Shown: positions 1 through 5,661 of the stretch, piece after piece
How positions within the stretch are numbered: position 1 is the stretch's first letter
Layout: each line of letters begins with the position of its first letter
Source of the DNA: Candidatus Krumholzibacteriia bacterium
Lineage (GTDB): Bacteria > Krumholzibacteriota > Krumholzibacteriia > LZORAL124-64-63
Direction of reading: 5' to 3'
NCBI GenBank assembly: GCA_028718575.1
Contig: JAQULN010000212.1
Span: 1 to 5,704, forward strand
Length of the DNA: 5,704 bases
Made by a program: the position numbers and the translations under genes
The notes under the pieces: model-generated
Seen by the model: only the letters and a program-made list of their open reading frames with translations
Database searches by the model: none
Told to the model about the DNA's origin: nothing

Positions 1-1
1 C

Positions 2-385
2 GGACTGCTGATGACGGTCCACTGCGGGCCGGAGCTGGCGCGCTGGCTGCTGCCCAAGGGGTCGGTCGCTGTCGACGGCGTCTCGTTGACCGTCGACGCC
101 GGGCCGCATCGCGATCGCTTCATGGTCAACTTGGTGCCGCACACTCTGCGCGCGACGGATTTGGCGCGCGCCCGGCCGGGCCGCGCCGTCAACCTCGAGA
201 TGGACGTACTGGTCAAGGCCGCCCGCGGCGGCCGGTTCGCCCAGATGCTGGCGGCCGCCACGAACGGTGCAGCGGCGCATCGTCCGGATACGGCGCCGCC
301 GTGGACGCAGCCCGCGCCCCGAGCGGCGATCCGGTCGGTGGCTGATATCCGGGCGCTGGGCTTTCACCGCAAGGGACAACGATGA
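2..385 (+). CDS. ribE: Riboflavin synthase (alpha chain), C-terminal part, 5' end outside window
   Basis: Riboflavin synthase catalyses the dismutation of two 6,7-dimethyl-8-ribityllumazine molecules to riboflavin in the cytosol. The reading frame is open from base 2, so the gene begins upstream and only about 127 residues are visible. They correspond to the second lumazine-binding barrel: KGSVAVDGVSLTV (bases 56-94), VPHTL (134-148) and VNLEMD (188-205) are family hallmarks. The segment after VNLEMD is odd. The family usually continues with a basic residue plus Tyr and a short amphipathic helix (like ARYVERLL), whereas here it reads VKAARGGRFAQML, followed by about 40 Ala/Pro-rich residues. 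The stop overlaps the ribBA start (ATGA, 382-385), which implies translational coupling. The operon context (ribBA, ribH) supports the call. The symbol ribE follows the E. coli convention; ribC is used in some genomes. The family is certain enough; whether the tail is functional is not known. Confidence 0.93.
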   Translation, partial: GLLMTVHCGPELARWLLPKGSVAVDGVSLTVDAGPHRDRFMVNLVPHTLRATDLARARPGRAVNLEMDVLVKAARGGRFAQMLAAATNGAAAHRPDTAPPWTQPAPRAAIRSVADIRALGFHRKGQR

Positions 386-1623
386 GCGACGACATCCGCC
401 TCGATACGATCGACGAAGCCCTGACCGCGCTGAAGCGCGGCGAGCTGGTGATCGTGGTCGACGACGAAGATCGCGAGAACGAGGGCGACTTCATCATGGC
501 CGCCGAGACGGTCACCCCCGAGGCGATCAACTTCATCGCTAAGCACGGCCGCGGCTTGATCTGCCTGGCGGCGACCCGTGCGCGCATGCAGCAGCTTGAT
601 CTGCAACCGATGGTGGCGCGTAACACGGCCCCGCTCAGCACCCAGTTCACCGTCAGCGTCGACGCCGCCGCGGGCATCACCACCGGCATCAGCGCCCACG
701 ACCGCGCGCACACCGTCCAGGTCTTCATCGACCCGCGCACGCGGCCGGTGGACCTCGCCCGCCCGGGCCACGTCTTTCCGTTGGAGGCCGTGCCGGGCGG
801 CGTGCTGCGCCGCGCCGGGCACACCGAAGCGGTGGTCGATCTCTGTACGGCGGCCGGGCTCTACCCGGCGGGCATCCTCTGCGAGATCATGGACGAGGAC
901 GGACGCATGGCGCGCCTGCCGCGCCTGCGCGCCATCGCGGATCAGTTCGGACTGAAGCTCGTCTCGATCGCGGCGTTGATTCGCTGGCGCCGCGGGCATG
1001 AGCGGTTGGTCGAACGCGTCGCCGAGGTCGATCTACCGACCCGCTTCGGCGACTTCCGCCTGGTTCTGTACGCGACCACGGTCGACGACAACCAGCATGT
1101 GGCGCTGGTCAAGGGCGCGCCCGGTCCCGACCAGCCGGTGCTGGTGCGTGTGCATTCGGAGTGCCTGACGGGCGATCTGTTCCACAGCCTGCGCTGTGAC
1201 TGCGGGGAGCAGTTGGAAGCGGCGCTCGCGGCCATCGAGACCGAGGGACTGGGCGTCCTGTTGTACATGCGCCAGGAAGGGCGCGGCATCGGCCTGGCGA
1301 ACAAACTGAGGGCCTACAACCTGCAGGATCAGGGCGCCGATACGGTGGAGGCGAACCACCGCCTTGGCTTCGCCGCCGACCTGCGCGAATACGGCATCGG
1401 CGCCCAGATCCTGCGCGACCTCGGCGTGCGCCGTATGCGGGTGATGACCAACAATCCGCGCAAGATCATCGGGCTGGACAGCTACGGCATCTCGATCGAG
1501 GGCCGGGTGCCGCTGGAGATCCGGCCCAACGTGCGCAACCTGAGGTATCTGACCACCAAGAAGCAACGCCTGGGTCACTTGCTCGAGCATCTGCAGGATG
1601 CCGGGCAGCAGCACAAGGCCTAG
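382..1623 (+). CDS. ribBA: Bifunctional 3,4-dihydroxy-2-butanone-4-phosphate synthase / GTP cyclohydrolase II
   Basis: This 413-residue protein supplies both precursors of riboflavin. The N-terminal domain (about residues 5-203) converts ribulose 5-phosphate to DHBP plus formate; the C-terminal domain (about 208-405) opens GTP to the diaminopyrimidine. DHBP synthase motifs: DDEDRENEGD (27-36, metal-binding Glu34), TTGISAHDR (100-108), RPGHVFPL (127-134), AGHTEA (145-150, metal-binding His147) and LCEIMDEDG (166-174). GTP cyclohydrolase II motifs: zinc cysteines 261, 272 and 274 in HSECLTGD...RCDC, RQEGRGIGL (297-305), catalytic Tyr312 in KLRAY, Asp333 and Arg335 in AADLREY, and TNNPRK (356-361). 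By alignment from memory with E. coli RibA these match Cys54/65/67, Tyr105, Asp126 and Arg128. Both halves therefore look active, unlike some proteobacterial RibBA proteins whose second domain is degenerate. The ATG at 382 has AAGGGA (371-376) five bases upstream and overlaps the preceding stop. Length is normal for the fusion. Confidence 0.97.
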   Translation: MSDDIRLDTIDEALTALKRGELVIVVDDEDRENEGDFIMAAETVTPEAINFIAKHGRGLICLAATRARMQQLDLQPMVARNTAPLSTQFTVSVDAAAGITTGISAHDRAHTVQVFIDPRTRPVDLARPGHVFPLEAVPGGVLRRAGHTEAVVDLCTAAGLYPAGILCEIMDEDGRMARLPRLRAIADQFGLKLVSIAALIRWRRGHERLVERVAEVDLPTRFGDFRLVLYATTVDDNQHVALVKGAPGPDQPVLVRVHSECLTGDLFHSLRCDCGEQLEAALAAIETEGLGVLLYMRQEGRGIGLANKLRAYNLQDQGADTVEANHRLGFAADLREYGIGAQILRDLGVRRMRVMTNNPRKIIGLDSYGISIEGRVPLEIRPNVRNLRYLTTKKQRLGHLLEHLQDAGQQHKA

Positions 1624-1637
1624 CCGACCGGCGGGCC

Positions 1638-1643
1638 GGGGAG
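1638..1643 (+). promoter_or_regulatory. Ribosome binding site that fixes the ribH start
   Basis: GGGGAG lies five bases before the ATG at 1649. This supports the 157-residue RibH over the longer frame that starts inside ribBA. The bases just upstream (1628-1639) include a CCGG repeat that could pair with itself and partly cover the site. Confidence 0.7.
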
Positions 1644-1648
1644 AAGAG

Positions 1649-2122
1649 ATGGGTAAGATCTACGAAGGCCGGTTCAATGCCGGCGGTAAGCGCCTGGTCA
1701 TCGTCGCCAGCCGGTTCAACGACTTCTTCACCCGCGAGCTGGTCGACGGCGCGCAGGACTGCCTGCGCCGCCACGACGTGCCCGACGACGCTGTCGATCT
1801 CTGCTGGGTTCCCGGCAGTTTCGAGGTGCCGCTCGTGGCCAAGCGCTTCGCGGCGAGCGGCCGCTACGCGGCGGTCATCTGCCTGAGCTGCCTGATCCAG
1901 GGCGACACGCCCCATTTCCAGTTCGTCAGCAACGAGATCACCAAAGGCATCGCCCAGGTCGGTCTGGAAACCAACGTACCGGTGGTCTTTGGCGTGGTCA
2001 CGGCCGAGACCCTGGATCAGGCACTTGAACGGTCCGGCACCAAGGCGGGCAACAAGGGCTTCGACGCCGCGTTGACCGCGCTGGAGATGATCGACCTCTT
2101 CGCGGGCATCGCGGCCGACTGA
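1649..2122 (+). CDS. ribH: 6,7-dimethyl-8-ribityllumazine synthase
   Basis: Lumazine synthase (157 residues) condenses the DHBP made by RibBA with 5-amino-6-ribitylamino-uracil to give the substrate of riboflavin synthase. The family forms pentamers or 60-subunit capsids. Visible motifs: SRFNDF (21-26, substrate-stacking Phe), WVPGSFEVP (53-61), GDTPHFQFVSNE (85-96, with the catalytic His at 89), PVVFGVVT (111-118) and ERSGTKAGNKG (127-137, phosphate-binding Arg128). The frame is open further upstream into ribBA (ATG at 1598), but the ATG at 1649 is preferred: it follows GGGGAG (1638-1643) at five bases and gives the standard N-terminus MGKIYEG. It lies 25 bases after the ribBA stop, in the same operon. 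The turn before the catalytic His reads SCLIQGD where the form (A/V)(V/I)(R/K)G is more usual; this is probably ordinary variation. Confidence 0.96.
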   Translation: MGKIYEGRFNAGGKRLVIVASRFNDFFTRELVDGAQDCLRRHDVPDDAVDLCWVPGSFEVPLVAKRFAASGRYAAVICLSCLIQGDTPHFQFVSNEITKGIAQVGLETNVPVVFGVVTAETLDQALERSGTKAGNKGFDAALTALEMIDLFAGIAAD

Positions 2123-2136
2123 ACCGGCGCCCGCGC

Positions 2137-2165
2137 TTGCAGGATCGCCGCCGGCAGCGCATAAT
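2137..2165 (+). promoter_or_regulatory. Candidate sigma-70 promoter upstream of nusB
   Basis: In the ribH-nusB gap, TTGCAG (2137-2142) and CATAAT (2160-2165) are separated by exactly 17 bases, the preferred spacing. The -10 element matches TATAAT at five of six positions and the -35 matches TTGACA at three of six. CATAAT is a conspicuous AT-rich island in very GC-rich DNA. Transcription would begin near 2172, leaving a leader of about 65 bases before the nusB TTG. It could drive nusB and the three coupled genes independently of the riboflavin genes. The call is based on pattern only. Confidence 0.4.
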
Positions 2166-2181
2166 CCAGCGTTCCGATCGA

Positions 2182-2196
2182 GCCGCCACGGGCGGC
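2182..2196 (+). other. Short perfect hairpin in the nusB leader
   Basis: GCCGCC (2182-2187) and GGCGGC (2191-2196) can pair perfectly around a three-base ACG loop. It lies downstream of the candidate promoter and about 40 bases before the nusB start. No T-run follows, so it is not an intrinsic terminator. A six-base GC stem can easily arise by chance at this base composition. Confidence 0.25.
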
Positions 2197-2224
2197 GCGG
2201 CCTGGGTCCTGGACTCCTTGCGAC

Positions 2225-2229
2225 GGGAG
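2225..2229 (+). promoter_or_regulatory. Ribosome binding site that fixes the nusB TTG start
   Basis: GGGAG lies six bases before TTG at 2236. No ATG or GTG in this frame lies nearby, and the candidate upstream TTG codons (2137, 2218) give sequence unlike NusB, so this site supports the TTG at 2236. Confidence 0.65.
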
Positions 2230-2235
2230 TGCGCC

Positions 2236-2703
2236 TTGGGTAAACGCAGCAAGGGGCGGGCGTTGCTCTTGCAGGCGATGTATGCGGCGCGGCAGAGCGG
2301 CCGCTCGCTGACCGATTGCCTGGAGGATCAGATCGCCCGGCGGGAACCGGCGCCCGATACGGTGAGTTTCGGGCGGGAACTGGCCCGCAAGGTGATCAAT
2401 TACGGCGCTGCGCTCGAAGCGTCGGTCGGCCCCCTGCTGGCCAACTGGGACCTGGCCCGGGTCGGCGTGCTCGAGCGGCTGATCCTGACCATCGGTCTGG
2501 TCGAATTGCACCACAGTCCGGAAGTGCCTCCGCGCGTGATCATCAACGAAGCCTGCGAACTGGCGCGCACGTTTTGCGACGAGAACGCCGTGAAGTTCGT
2601 CAACGGCCTGCTGGACCGGGCGCGCGCGGAGCAGGCGGAGCCTGCCGCGGAGCCCGGCGACCGGCAGACCGGCCCCGGCCCGCGCAAGGGGCGAAACGCG
2701 TGA
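2236..2703 (+). CDS. nusB: Transcription antitermination factor NusB
   Basis: NusB (155 residues with this start) binds boxA RNA together with S10/NusE and helps assemble antitermination complexes on rRNA operons. The all-helical fold is recognisable: N-terminal MGKRSKGRALLLQAMY (1-16), NWDLARVGVLERLIL (70-84), ELHHSPEVPPRVIINEACEL (90-109) and ENAVKFVNGLLD (116-127), the last two being strong family signatures. The frame is open back to a TTG at 2137, but TTG at 2236 gives the typical start (MGKR) and has GGGAG (2225-2229) six bases upstream; the extra 33 residues of the longer form do not look like NusB. The final 25 or so residues (131-155) are a polar Ala/Glu/Pro/Gly-rich tail beyond the fold. 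It lies 113 bases after ribH, which is the usual neighbourhood. Its TGA overlaps the GTG of the next gene (GTGA, 2700-2703), so the methyltransferase is probably translated by coupling. Confidence 0.95.
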   Translation: MGKRSKGRALLLQAMYAARQSGRSLTDCLEDQIARREPAPDTVSFGRELARKVINYGAALEASVGPLLANWDLARVGVLERLILTIGLVELHHSPEVPPRVIINEACELARTFCDENAVKFVNGLLDRARAEQAEPAAEPGDRQTGPGPRKGRNA

Positions 2704-3488
2704 GGGAATCGACTCCGGGGCATTGGCAGCGATTCTGGGAAGAAGCCGCCCGCCACGGCTTGGACGACGTCTACGACAACGACGGGCGCCTCATACGGGA
2801 GATTGTCGCGTTGGGCGATCTCGCGGGGCGCCGGATCCTCGAGGTCGGCGCCGGCACGGGCCGCGACGCCGTTGCCCTGGCGCGGGCCGGCGCCGAGGTC
2901 GTCACGATCGACTATGTCCCCGGTTCGTTGCGGCTGACTTGCCGGGCGGCGCGCGACGCCGATGTGCCGATAGCGCCGGTATGCGGCGACGGCCTGCGGA
3001 TGCCGTTCGCCGACGCCACCTTCGACGTCGTGTTCCACCAGGGTCTGCTCGAGCACTTCCGCGATCCGCTGCCGCTGTTGCGCGAGAACGTGCGGGTATT
3101 GCGGCCCGGCGGCGTCCTGCTGGTCGACGTACCGCAGACTTTCCATTACTACACGCTCGGCAAACAGGCGTTGATCCGACTCAACCGCTGGTTTGCCGGC
3201 TGGGAAACCCAGTTCACGATCAGCCGGCTCGAGACGCTGCTGCAAACGGCCGGCACGACGGTGATCCGCAGTTACGGCGACTGGATGGTGCCTGGCCTCT
3301 GGTACCGAGCGCTGCGCAAGCTCGTGCTGCGGCGCACCGGCCGCCGGCTCCCGCGCAATCCCGAGCCGCTGTGGCCGTGCGGTCCGCTGGGCCGCGTCTG
3401 GCGCCGGCGCTTCGGCGGCACCCGCTTGTCCCTGTACACGACCCCGACGATCGGTTGCCTCGGCCGCAAGCCGGGAGGCGCGCGGTGA
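2700..3488 (+). CDS. Class I SAM-dependent methyltransferase, unknown substrate
   Basis: A 262-residue methyltransferase with a Rossmann-type SAM-binding domain at about residues 25-150. Motif I is ILEVGAGTGRD (46-56), followed by the acidic end of strand 2 (TIDY, Asp71), the CGDG loop (95-98), DATFDVVFHQGLLEHF (105-120, motif II region) and LRPGGVLLVDVPQ (134-146). The N-terminus (HWQRFWEEA, 8-16) is aromatic, as in many stand-alone methyltransferases. The C-terminal 70 residues are rich in Trp and Arg (for example WRRRF, 234-238) and look like a basic amphipathic extension that might touch membrane or substrate. The GTG at 2700 was chosen because it overlaps the nusB stop and AAGGGG (2686-2691) lies eight bases upstream; the frame is open further upstream but only as a shadow of nusB. 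The gene overlaps the glycosyltransferase by 4 bases. The neighbours suggest a sugar, glycan or lipid-linked substrate; this is inference. It is not RsmB, which sometimes lies near nusB in other loci. Confidence 0.88.
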   Translation: MRESTPGHWQRFWEEAARHGLDDVYDNDGRLIREIVALGDLAGRRILEVGAGTGRDAVALARAGAEVVTIDYVPGSLRLTCRAARDADVPIAPVCGDGLRMPFADATFDVVFHQGLLEHFRDPLPLLRENVRVLRPGGVLLVDVPQTFHYYTLGKQALIRLNRWFAGWETQFTISRLETLLQTAGTTVIRSYGDWMVPGLWYRALRKLVLRRTGRRLPRNPEPLWPCGPLGRVWRRRFGGTRLSLYTTPTIGCLGRKPGGAR

Positions 3489-4612
3489 AGATCCTCGCCG
3501 TCAACTGGCGCGACATCGGCGATCCGCTCGGCGGCGGCGCCGAGCTGCACCTGCACCACATCCTCGCCGGCGCCGCCGCCGCCGGCCACGAGGTCGAACT
3601 GATCGCCTCGGCCTACGCAGGCGCGCCGGCCGACGAGGTCCGCGACGGCGTCGTGATGCGCCGGCGCGGCGACTGGCGAGTGGCGAACTTCGTATTGCCC
3701 TGGGTCGTCCGCCGGCGGCTGCGCGATCAGGCCTGGGCTCTGCTGATCGAGGACATCAACAAGATTCCCTTCTACACGCCGTTGTATGCAGGGCCGGTGC
3801 CGGTGTTGGCGATCGTGCCGCATCTGTTTGGGCGAACTGTCTACCGCGAGACCAATCCGCTCGCGGCCACCTACGTCTGGGCGGGCGAGTGGCCGCTGCC
3901 GATCGTGTATCGCAACGCCTGGTTCGAGGTCATCAGCGAGTCGACGGCCGTCGATCTGGCCGCGCGCGGTCTGCCGCGCGAACGCATCACGGTCGTGCAT
4001 TGCGGGCTGGACCATGACCGCTTCGCGTTGGCCTCGCCGCCGCCGCGGGCGACCGAGCCGTTGCTGGTGTGCTGGTCGCGGCTGCGTCGGTATAAAAGCA
4101 ACGACGTGGCGATCCGGGCATTCGATCTGATCCGCCGCGAGCTGGCGGCCGCGCGCTTGCTCGTGATGGGCCGCGGACCGGACGAAGGGCGGCTCCGGCG
4201 GCTCGTCGCGCATCTCGGGCTCACAGCGCACGTGGAATTTACCGGCCATTTGCCGGGCGGCGAGCTGGTCGACCGTCTGCACCGGGCCCACCTCTGCCTC
4301 AATCCGAGTCCGAAGGAAGGCTGGGGATTGACCGTGATCGAGGCCAATCGCTGCGGCGTGCCGGTTATCGCCAGCGACCGCCCCGGCCTGCGCGACTCGG
4401 TGCGCGACGAGCAGACCGGTCTCCTGGTGCCGTACGGCGATCCGCGGGCGATGGCGCAAGCCGCCTTGCGGCTTCTGTACGACCGCGATCTCTGGTCCTG
4501 TTTCAGCGATGCCGCCGTCGCCTGGGCGAAGACATTCAGCTGGCCGCGCTGCGTGTCCGCCTCGCTGGCGCTCTGCGAGCGGGTGGCCGCAGAAAAACGG
4601 CGCCCGTCATGA
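3485..4612 (+). CDS. GT-B fold glycosyltransferase, GT4-like
   Basis: A 375-residue glycosyltransferase. The N-terminal Rossmann domain begins VKILAVNWRD and carries a glycine-rich GGGAE loop (16-20), followed by a conserved-looking stretch through ALLIEDINKIPFY (85-97) and FEVISEST (147-154). The C-terminal donor-binding domain runs from about residue 190, with RLRRYKSNDVAIRAF (199-213), LLVMGRGPDEGRL (225-237) and NPSPKEGWGLTVIEANRCG (273-291). The last contains the EX7E signature, Glu278 and Glu286, typical of retaining GT4 enzymes that use nucleotide sugars. No signal peptide or membrane span is evident, so it should act on the cytosolic face. The GTG at 3485 has GGGAGG (3473-3478) six bases upstream and overlaps the preceding stop (GTGA); the longer open frame back to 2723 is a shadow of the methyltransferase. 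It overlaps the next gene by ATGA. Donor and acceptor cannot be told from sequence; an envelope polysaccharide or glycolipid is the likely product class. Confidence 0.9.
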   Translation: MKILAVNWRDIGDPLGGGAELHLHHILAGAAAAGHEVELIASAYAGAPADEVRDGVVMRRRGDWRVANFVLPWVVRRRLRDQAWALLIEDINKIPFYTPLYAGPVPVLAIVPHLFGRTVYRETNPLAATYVWAGEWPLPIVYRNAWFEVISESTAVDLAARGLPRERITVVHCGLDHDRFALASPPPRATEPLLVCWSRLRRYKSNDVAIRAFDLIRRELAAARLLVMGRGPDEGRLRRLVAHLGLTAHVEFTGHLPGGELVDRLHRAHLCLNPSPKEGWGLTVIEANRCGVPVIASDRPGLRDSVRDEQTGLLVPYGDPRAMAQAALRLLYDRDLWSCFSDAAVAWAKTFSWPRCVSASLALCERVAAEKRRPS

Positions 4613-5577
4613 ACCGCGGGCACGTGAAATTCCTCCTGAAGCTACTGTTCAGTGTGGGATTGCTGTGGGTGGTGCTCGCGCGCCTGACCTGGACCGAGGT
4701 GCGCGAGGCACTGGTCGCTCCGCGCTGGAACTGGTTGGTCGCGGCGCTGGCGGTCTACGGCCTTTCCGCCGCTGCCGGCGCCAAGCAGTGGACGTGGATC
4801 CTGCGCGCCGCAGGCCTGCGCACCGCCCGCGGCGAATTGCGGCGCCTCTACTTCATCGGGCTGTTCTTCAACAACTTCCTGCCGGCGAATATCGGGGGCG
4901 ACGCCTACAAGATTCTGGATCTGGGCCGCCGCGAGGGAGGTCCGGGCCGGGTGTTCTGCGCCACGTTGCTCGACCGCCTCATCGGTCTGGCCGCTCTGAC
5001 CGCTTTCGCCTGTGTCGCGGCCGTCGCCGGCCTGGCCGTCGGAATCTCCCTGCCGCAAGTCGCGTGGTTGCTGGCGTTGGTGTTGCTCTTGTTGATCGGC
5101 GCGCTGGTGTCGCTGATCAGCCGCCGGCTCGGCGCTCGCCTGCCGCCGTTGCTCGCGCGCCTGCGGCTGCAATCCTTGGCGCGCCATGCCGCGACCGCGA
5201 TGACCGAATTCGCCGTCTACCGGACCCGCTTGCCGTGGCTGGGGCGGATCTTCTTGTTCAGCTGCGGCGTGCAGACCTTGCGCATGGCGGTCCACGTGCT
5301 GGTTGCGGTGGGTTTGCGGCTGGAGCCTTCCGCCGGCCAGATCTTGCAGTTGGCGGTGCTGGTGCCGCTGTTGGCGCTGAGCTTGACCTTGCCGGTCACG
5401 GTCAATGGCATCGGTCTGCGCGAGACGGTCTCCAGCGCGCTCCTCGTTCATACGGGTCTGACCGCCCATGGCGTGGTGGCGATGGAAATGACGGCGTTTT
5501 TGGTGATGGTGGTGTTCAGCCTGGTCGGCGGCGTACTCTGGTGGCGCGGGCGCGTGCCGGCGGCGCCGCGCCCGTGA
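4609..5577 (+). CDS. Polytopic membrane protein, YbhN / LPG-synthase-TM (flippase-like) family
   Basis: A 322-residue protein, mostly hydrophobic, with about eight probable membrane segments (roughly 6-24, 42-57, 79-95, 118-146, 150-171, 211-235, 245-265, 290-311). Family signatures of the lysylphosphatidylglycerol synthase TM region / UPF0104 group are visible: FFNNFLPANIGGD (86-98), LLDRLIG (120-126) and LPVTVNGIGLRE (261-272). There is no C-terminal aminoacyltransferase domain, so it is not a full MprF. Stand-alone members are often annotated as flippase-like and are frequently found beside glycosyltransferases, where a role in moving or handling lipid-linked intermediates is suspected but not established for this protein. 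The ATG at 4609 overlaps the glycosyltransferase stop (ATGA). The 20 bases upstream contain no good Shine-Dalgarno sequence, so translation probably depends on coupling. The positive N-terminus (HVKFLLK) followed by a hydrophobic stretch supports this start. It ends the compact gene run. Confidence 0.87.
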   Translation: MNRGHVKFLLKLLFSVGLLWVVLARLTWTEVREALVAPRWNWLVAALAVYGLSAAAGAKQWTWILRAAGLRTARGELRRLYFIGLFFNNFLPANIGGDAYKILDLGRREGGPGRVFCATLLDRLIGLAALTAFACVAAVAGLAVGISLPQVAWLLALVLLLLIGALVSLISRRLGARLPPLLARLRLQSLARHAATAMTEFAVYRTRLPWLGRIFLFSCGVQTLRMAVHVLVAVGLRLEPSAGQILQLAVLVPLLALSLTLPVTVNGIGLRETVSSALLVHTGLTAHGVVAMEMTAFLVMVVFSLVGGVLWWRGRVPAAPRP

Positions 5578-5584
5578 CGAAAGC

Positions 5585-5613
5585 TTGTCGCCGGGGCAGC
5601 GCTGTGTTACGTT
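5585..5613 (+). promoter_or_regulatory. Weak candidate promoter before the last gene
   Basis: TTGTCG (5585-5590) matches the -35 consensus at four of six positions, and TACGTT (5608-5613), 17 bases later, matches the -10 at three of six. It lies in the only non-coding gap after nusB. No terminator-like hairpin with a T-run is seen between 5578 and 5646, so the last gene could also be read through from upstream. Confidence 0.22.
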
Positions 5614-5661
5614 CTGCAGCCTGAAGTGCTTTGGGAATCGCCATTTATGCAAGGGGTCGCC

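Noticed and set aside
2..384. FMN riboswitch (RFN element) for the riboflavin genes
   Set aside because: There is no non-coding space between riboflavin synthase and ribBA, and the 25-base and 113-base gaps do not show the RFN conserved blocks. Any such element would lie outside the window.
2264..2272. boxA-like TGCTCTT inside nusB, suggesting autoregulation
   Set aside because: It falls in codons of the conserved NusB Leu-rich start region, and the same string occurs again in the membrane protein gene near 5085. Leucine codons explain it.
2723..3484. Upstream extension of the glycosyltransferase frame through the methyltransferase
   Set aside because: The extension is Arg/Ala/Pro-rich with no domain, and the overlap GTG at 3485 with GGGAGG is a much better start.
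4091..4098. TATAAAAG inside the glycosyltransferase as an internal promoter
   Set aside because: No -35-like hexamer lies at 16-18 bases, and the bases encode a Tyr-Lys-Ser-Asn segment in a motif that fits the family.
3272..4459. Long reverse-strand open frame (395 codons) opposite the glycosyltransferase
   Set aside because: Its translation is rich in Arg, His, Pro and Gln with no motif, and it is the mirror of a clear GT4 gene. Long antisense frames are expected at this GC content.
5597..5604. Palindrome CAGCGCTG as an operator or terminator
   Set aside because: It is only eight bases, with no loop and no T-run, and such palindromes are common in GC-rich DNA.
4642..5652. Reverse-strand open frame (336 codons) opposite the membrane protein
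   Set aside because: The translation is Gln/His/Arg-rich low complexity, as expected opposite Leu/Val/Ala-rich membrane segments. The + strand protein has family signatures.
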